Positions 6,483 to 8,251 of a stretch of 8,251 nucleotides of DNA are shown here, piece after piece. The stretch covers positions 1 through 8,251 of the forward strand of contig JAHEZC010000087.1 in the NCBI GenBank assembly GCA_023251275.1. The letters run 5' to 3'. Every line of letters starts with the position of its first letter. The stretch's first letter is position 1. This DNA comes from Parafilimonas sp. (GTDB lineage Bacteria > Bacteroidota > Bacteroidia > Chitinophagales > Chitinophagaceae). Under the pieces are notes generated by a model. The model saw nothing but the letters and a program-made list of their open reading frames with translations. It made no database searches and had not been told where the DNA came from. A program made the position numbers and the translations under genes.

Positions 6483-8015
6483 TTAAGGTTTTACAAACTT
6501 CGCTGATTTCACTCCATCGGCTGTTATCAATTGCACATAATATACTCCACTCTTCAGTGTGGAAACATTAATGTTCAACCGGTTGCCTGTTTGTTGTGAA
6601 TTTATTTGTTGCGTGTAAACCTGTTTGCCGAATTGATCTGTTATCCTTACACTACCCTGCCCGTTACTTTGTCCGTTAAATACAAGGAACAACTGGTCTT
6701 TAACCGGGTTGGGGAATATCGAAAATGAACGTCCATCAGGTGTAAGAACGACGAAGTCAATTTTTGAATAAGTAAATTTACCATCCTGGTCAACCATCTT
6801 CAGGCGATAGAAGACTTTGCCTGCTCCGACGCTGATTGCATTGGCATCAGTAAACTGGTAATTTAATTTTTGCGTGCTGTTTCCTGATGCATTGACTGAA
6901 CCAATTTTTTCAAACCGGGTAGCATCTTTACTGCGTTCGATATCAAAATATTTGGTATTGATCTCTGTAACTGTCGTCCAGTTCAGTAATACATTTTTGC
7001 CTGACAATGCAGCAGTGAAATCTAACAATTTAAGCGGCAGCGTACATGATGTGGTGTAATTTAAGGTAGCACGTGTGTCATTTCCCCATACACTTGAATT
7101 AGTATCCCATATCTGTGATACAATTTGAAAAAGTCTCCCCTGCCCATCGTAGGTAAGATTACTTTGGGTATTGTTCACCCATAGGTTTGAACCGGTGTCC
7201 CAGTTTTGATCTAATCCGTTGATCAAATAACCGCTGCCATCATAAGTGTTGGTGGAAAGCTCAGAATTTACCCAATCAGAAGCCAGCCATACTTCAGTAA
7301 GTGAGGTAAGCGGCCTGCCGGAACCATCATAAGTATAGGTATATCTATCTGCATTTTCCCATGCCATTGTGCCACTGTTCCATATTTCTGCTATTTCCTG
7401 GCTTACAGATTTATCCGCATTATATGTATAGGTATTTCTTGCCGTATTATCCCATGCCAAAGTGCCGGCATTCCAGGCCTGCTCCAGTTGCTGGTTCACT
7501 GTACCATCAGGGTTATTTGTGTAGGTAGTTAATGTACTGTTTACTTGGACAGGAAATAAACTTTCACCTAATGTTGTAATGAGATAACCGCTTCCATCAT
7601 ACGTATTTGTGGTACGACTAAAACTCTGCCATGCGTTAGTTAGCCAAAATTCCACGAGCGTGATAGTTACCTGGAAAGAACCATTGTAAGTATTGGTGGT
7701 TCTTTGCAGATTATCCCAACTGCTTGCACCGCTGTTCCAGCTCTGAGAAAGTGTTACACTTATGTGATCTCCCCCGGTGTATGTATAAGTGGTAAGGGCC
7801 TGGTTTACCCAAGAGGAGGATGCTGCATTCCAGGACTGAATCAAAGAAGTGAAAAGCTGGCAATCATTGTCATAAGTATTGACAATCCTGGTATCCAATC
7901 GCCAGTTATTATTTGTCCATGTTTCGCTGACAAGAGTATCAACTTTAAAACCTGGCTGTGCAGAAATGCTTGCGGTAAATGCAAGACAGAAAATAGCGAG
8001 TAGTAAATGTTTCAT
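6483..8015 (-). CDS. secreted repeat protein with T9SS type A sorting domain
   Basis: This is a 510-residue predicted secreted or surface protein of unknown function. Residues 1-19 form a signal peptide (MKHLLLAIFCLAFTASISA) with a likely signal peptidase I cut before Q20. Residues about 29-324 are ten degenerate tandem repeats of 28-31 residues with a W...W and TYTYDGSG-like pattern, loosely like YD/RHS-type repeats. Residues about 326-421 (LPLKLLDFTA, LNWTTVTEINTKYFDIERS, FYRLKMVDQDGKFTYSKI) are the beta-sandwich module often found before sorting tails in Bacteroidota. Residues about 432-510 (SIFPNPVKDQL, LKSGVYYVQL, SAKFVKP) are a type A C-terminal sorting domain, which directs export across the outer membrane by the T9SS and anchoring or release. 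No catalytic motif is visible; adhesion or a structural surface role is a guess. It converges on the deacetylase-like gene across a shared terminator. Confidence 0.9.
   Translation of the reverse strand: MKHLLLAIFCLAFTASISAQPGFKVDTLVSETWTNNNWRLDTRIVNTYDNDCQLFTSLIQSWNAASSSWVNQALTTYTYTGGDHISVTLSQSWNSGASSWDNLQRTTNTYNGSFQVTITLVEFWLTNAWQSFSRTTNTYDGSGYLITTLGESLFPVQVNSTLTTYTNNPDGTVNQQLEQAWNAGTLAWDNTARNTYTYNADKSVSQEIAEIWNSGTMAWENADRYTYTYDGSGRPLTSLTEVWLASDWVNSELSTNTYDGSGYLINGLDQNWDTGSNLWVNNTQSNLTYDGQGRLFQIVSQIWDTNSSVWGNDTRATLNYTTSCTLPLKLLDFTAALSGKNVLLNWTTVTEINTKYFDIERSKDATRFEKIGSVNASGNSTQKLNYQFTDANAISVGAGKVFYRLKMVDQDGKFTYSKIDFVVLTPDGRSFSIFPNPVKDQLFLVFNGQSNGQGSVRITDQFGKQVYTQQINSQQTGNRLNINVSTLKSGVYYVQLITADGVKSAKFVKP
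7044..7931 (-). repeat. ten tandem 28-31-residue Trp/Tyr repeats inside the T9SS gene
   Basis: Read on the - strand, residues about 29-324 divide into ten units starting near residues 29, 58, 89, 120, 149, 177, 208, 239, 268 and 299. The core is W-x(n)-W followed by a TxTYDGSGxL-like turn. In units 1, 4 and 8 the two Trp are 5 apart (TWTNNNW, FWLTNAW, VWLASDW); in units 2, 3, 6, 7, 9 and 10 they are 7 apart (e.g. SWNAASSSW, IWDTNSSVW). Unit 5 has lost both Trp (ESLFPVQVNS). Units 4 and 8 are also close at DNA level: around 7229-7256 and 7586-7613 both read ATAACCGCT.CCATCATA, which suggests duplication of blocks larger than one unit. Confidence 0.85.
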
Positions 8016-8060
8016 AGCATAAAATTTTAGTGGTTTTATTTTCCTGGTGTTTAAAAATTG

Positions 8061-8092
8061 TATTTATCTGTATGGGTTTCATTATTTATCTG
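8061..8092. repeat. 10-bp direct repeat, 22-bp period, upstream of the T9SS gene
   Basis: TATTTATCTG occurs at 8061-8070 and again, identically, at 8083-8092. The start-to-start distance is 22 bp, about two helical turns, and the copies lie roughly 46-77 bases upstream of the start codon of the - strand gene (8015). This spacing fits a site for a regulator binding one face of the helix, but the region is AT-rich and chance is a real possibility. No convincing TAnnTTTG promoter element is seen on the - strand here. Confidence 0.4.
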
Positions 8093-8145
8093 AACTGGTT
8101 TGTCTGTATATGAAAATTCAATTTTTTGAATATCCCAATAGTCAT

Positions 8146-8157
8146 TTACTGCAGTAA
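8146..8157. promoter_or_regulatory. 12-bp perfect palindrome in the divergent upstream region
   Basis: TTACTGCAGTAA is fully self-complementary. It lies about 131 bases before the - strand T9SS gene and 43 bases before a possible + strand start at 8200, a position suited to an operator for either. A single copy of 12 bp is weak evidence. Confidence 0.3.
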
Positions 8158-8199
8158 TTTATTGCTGGATATTTTAAGCCATAATATTAATAATAAAAA

Positions 8200-8251
8200 A
8201 TGGATATTAAGTATAAAATTAGTAAGAAAAATCTCTATATCACCGCAAATA
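8200..8251 (+). CDS. possible 5' end of an unidentified gene running off the right edge
   Basis: An ATG at 8200 follows an A-rich leader (AATAATAAAAA), like other starts in this genome type, and the frame stays open for 17 codons to the window end (MDIKYKISKKNLYITAN). The residues are too few to recognise a family; there is no signal peptide in the visible part. If real, it would be transcribed divergently from the T9SS gene, with the 184 bases between them as a shared control region. It may equally be a chance open stretch. Confidence 0.3.
   Translation, partial: MDIKYKISKKNLYITAN

Noticed and set aside
7044..7931. CRISPR-like or satellite DNA array
   Set aside because: The periodicity follows codons and conserved Trp/Tyr positions; DNA copies are divergent and without unique spacers, so it is protein repeat structure.
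7704..8003. 99-codon + strand frame opposite the T9SS gene signal peptide and repeats
   Set aside because: It is antisense to a clearly identified coding sequence with signal peptide and repeat structure, and has no family features.

Overview
The window reads as an ordinary chromosomal segment of a member of the Bacteroidota, probably in the Chitinophagales/Sphingobacteriales range. The reasons are a GldE-GldD pair, a Bacteroidota-style mutY-ssb-gldE-gldD gene order, a DUF3109 protein, a protein with a type IX secretion (T9SS) sorting tail, A/T-rich start regions without obvious Shine-Dalgarno sequences, and moderate-to-low GC. The lineage is inferred from gene content only.

Left half, all on the + strand. 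The window opens inside the last 68 codons of mutY (A/G-specific adenine glycosylase). A 254-base gap follows, holding a weak terminator candidate and a weak promoter candidate, then ssb (single-strand DNA-binding protein). A perfect 14-bp hairpin separates ssb from gldE, a membrane protein with a CBS pair that starts at TTG. gldE overlaps gldD, a lipoprotein, by 4 bases. GldD and GldE are linked to T9SS function and gliding. A DUF3109 cysteine-rich protein comes next.

Middle. A LutB/LldF-type iron-sulfur protein for L-lactate oxidation is followed without any gap by a polysaccharide-deacetylase-like gene. That gene carries an in-frame TAG near its 3' end. The same frame stays open for 63 more codons that look like the family's normal C-terminus, so it is a recent nonsense mutation, a base-call error or a readthrough site. 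A strong bidirectional terminator closes the + strand block.

Right part, on the - strand. A 510-residue secreted protein has a signal peptide, about ten tandem 28-31-residue Trp/Tyr repeats, a Bacteroidota-type beta-sandwich module and a C-terminal T9SS type A sorting domain. It is a plausible client of the secretion system that GldD and GldE support. Its upstream region is AT-rich and carries a 10-bp direct repeat at 22-bp period and a 12-bp palindrome. A possible divergent gene begins in the last 52 bases.

I see no mobile element, CRISPR array, RNA gene or defence-like cassette. The observations most worth checking are the amber-interrupted deacetylase gene and the repeat architecture of the T9SS cargo protein.
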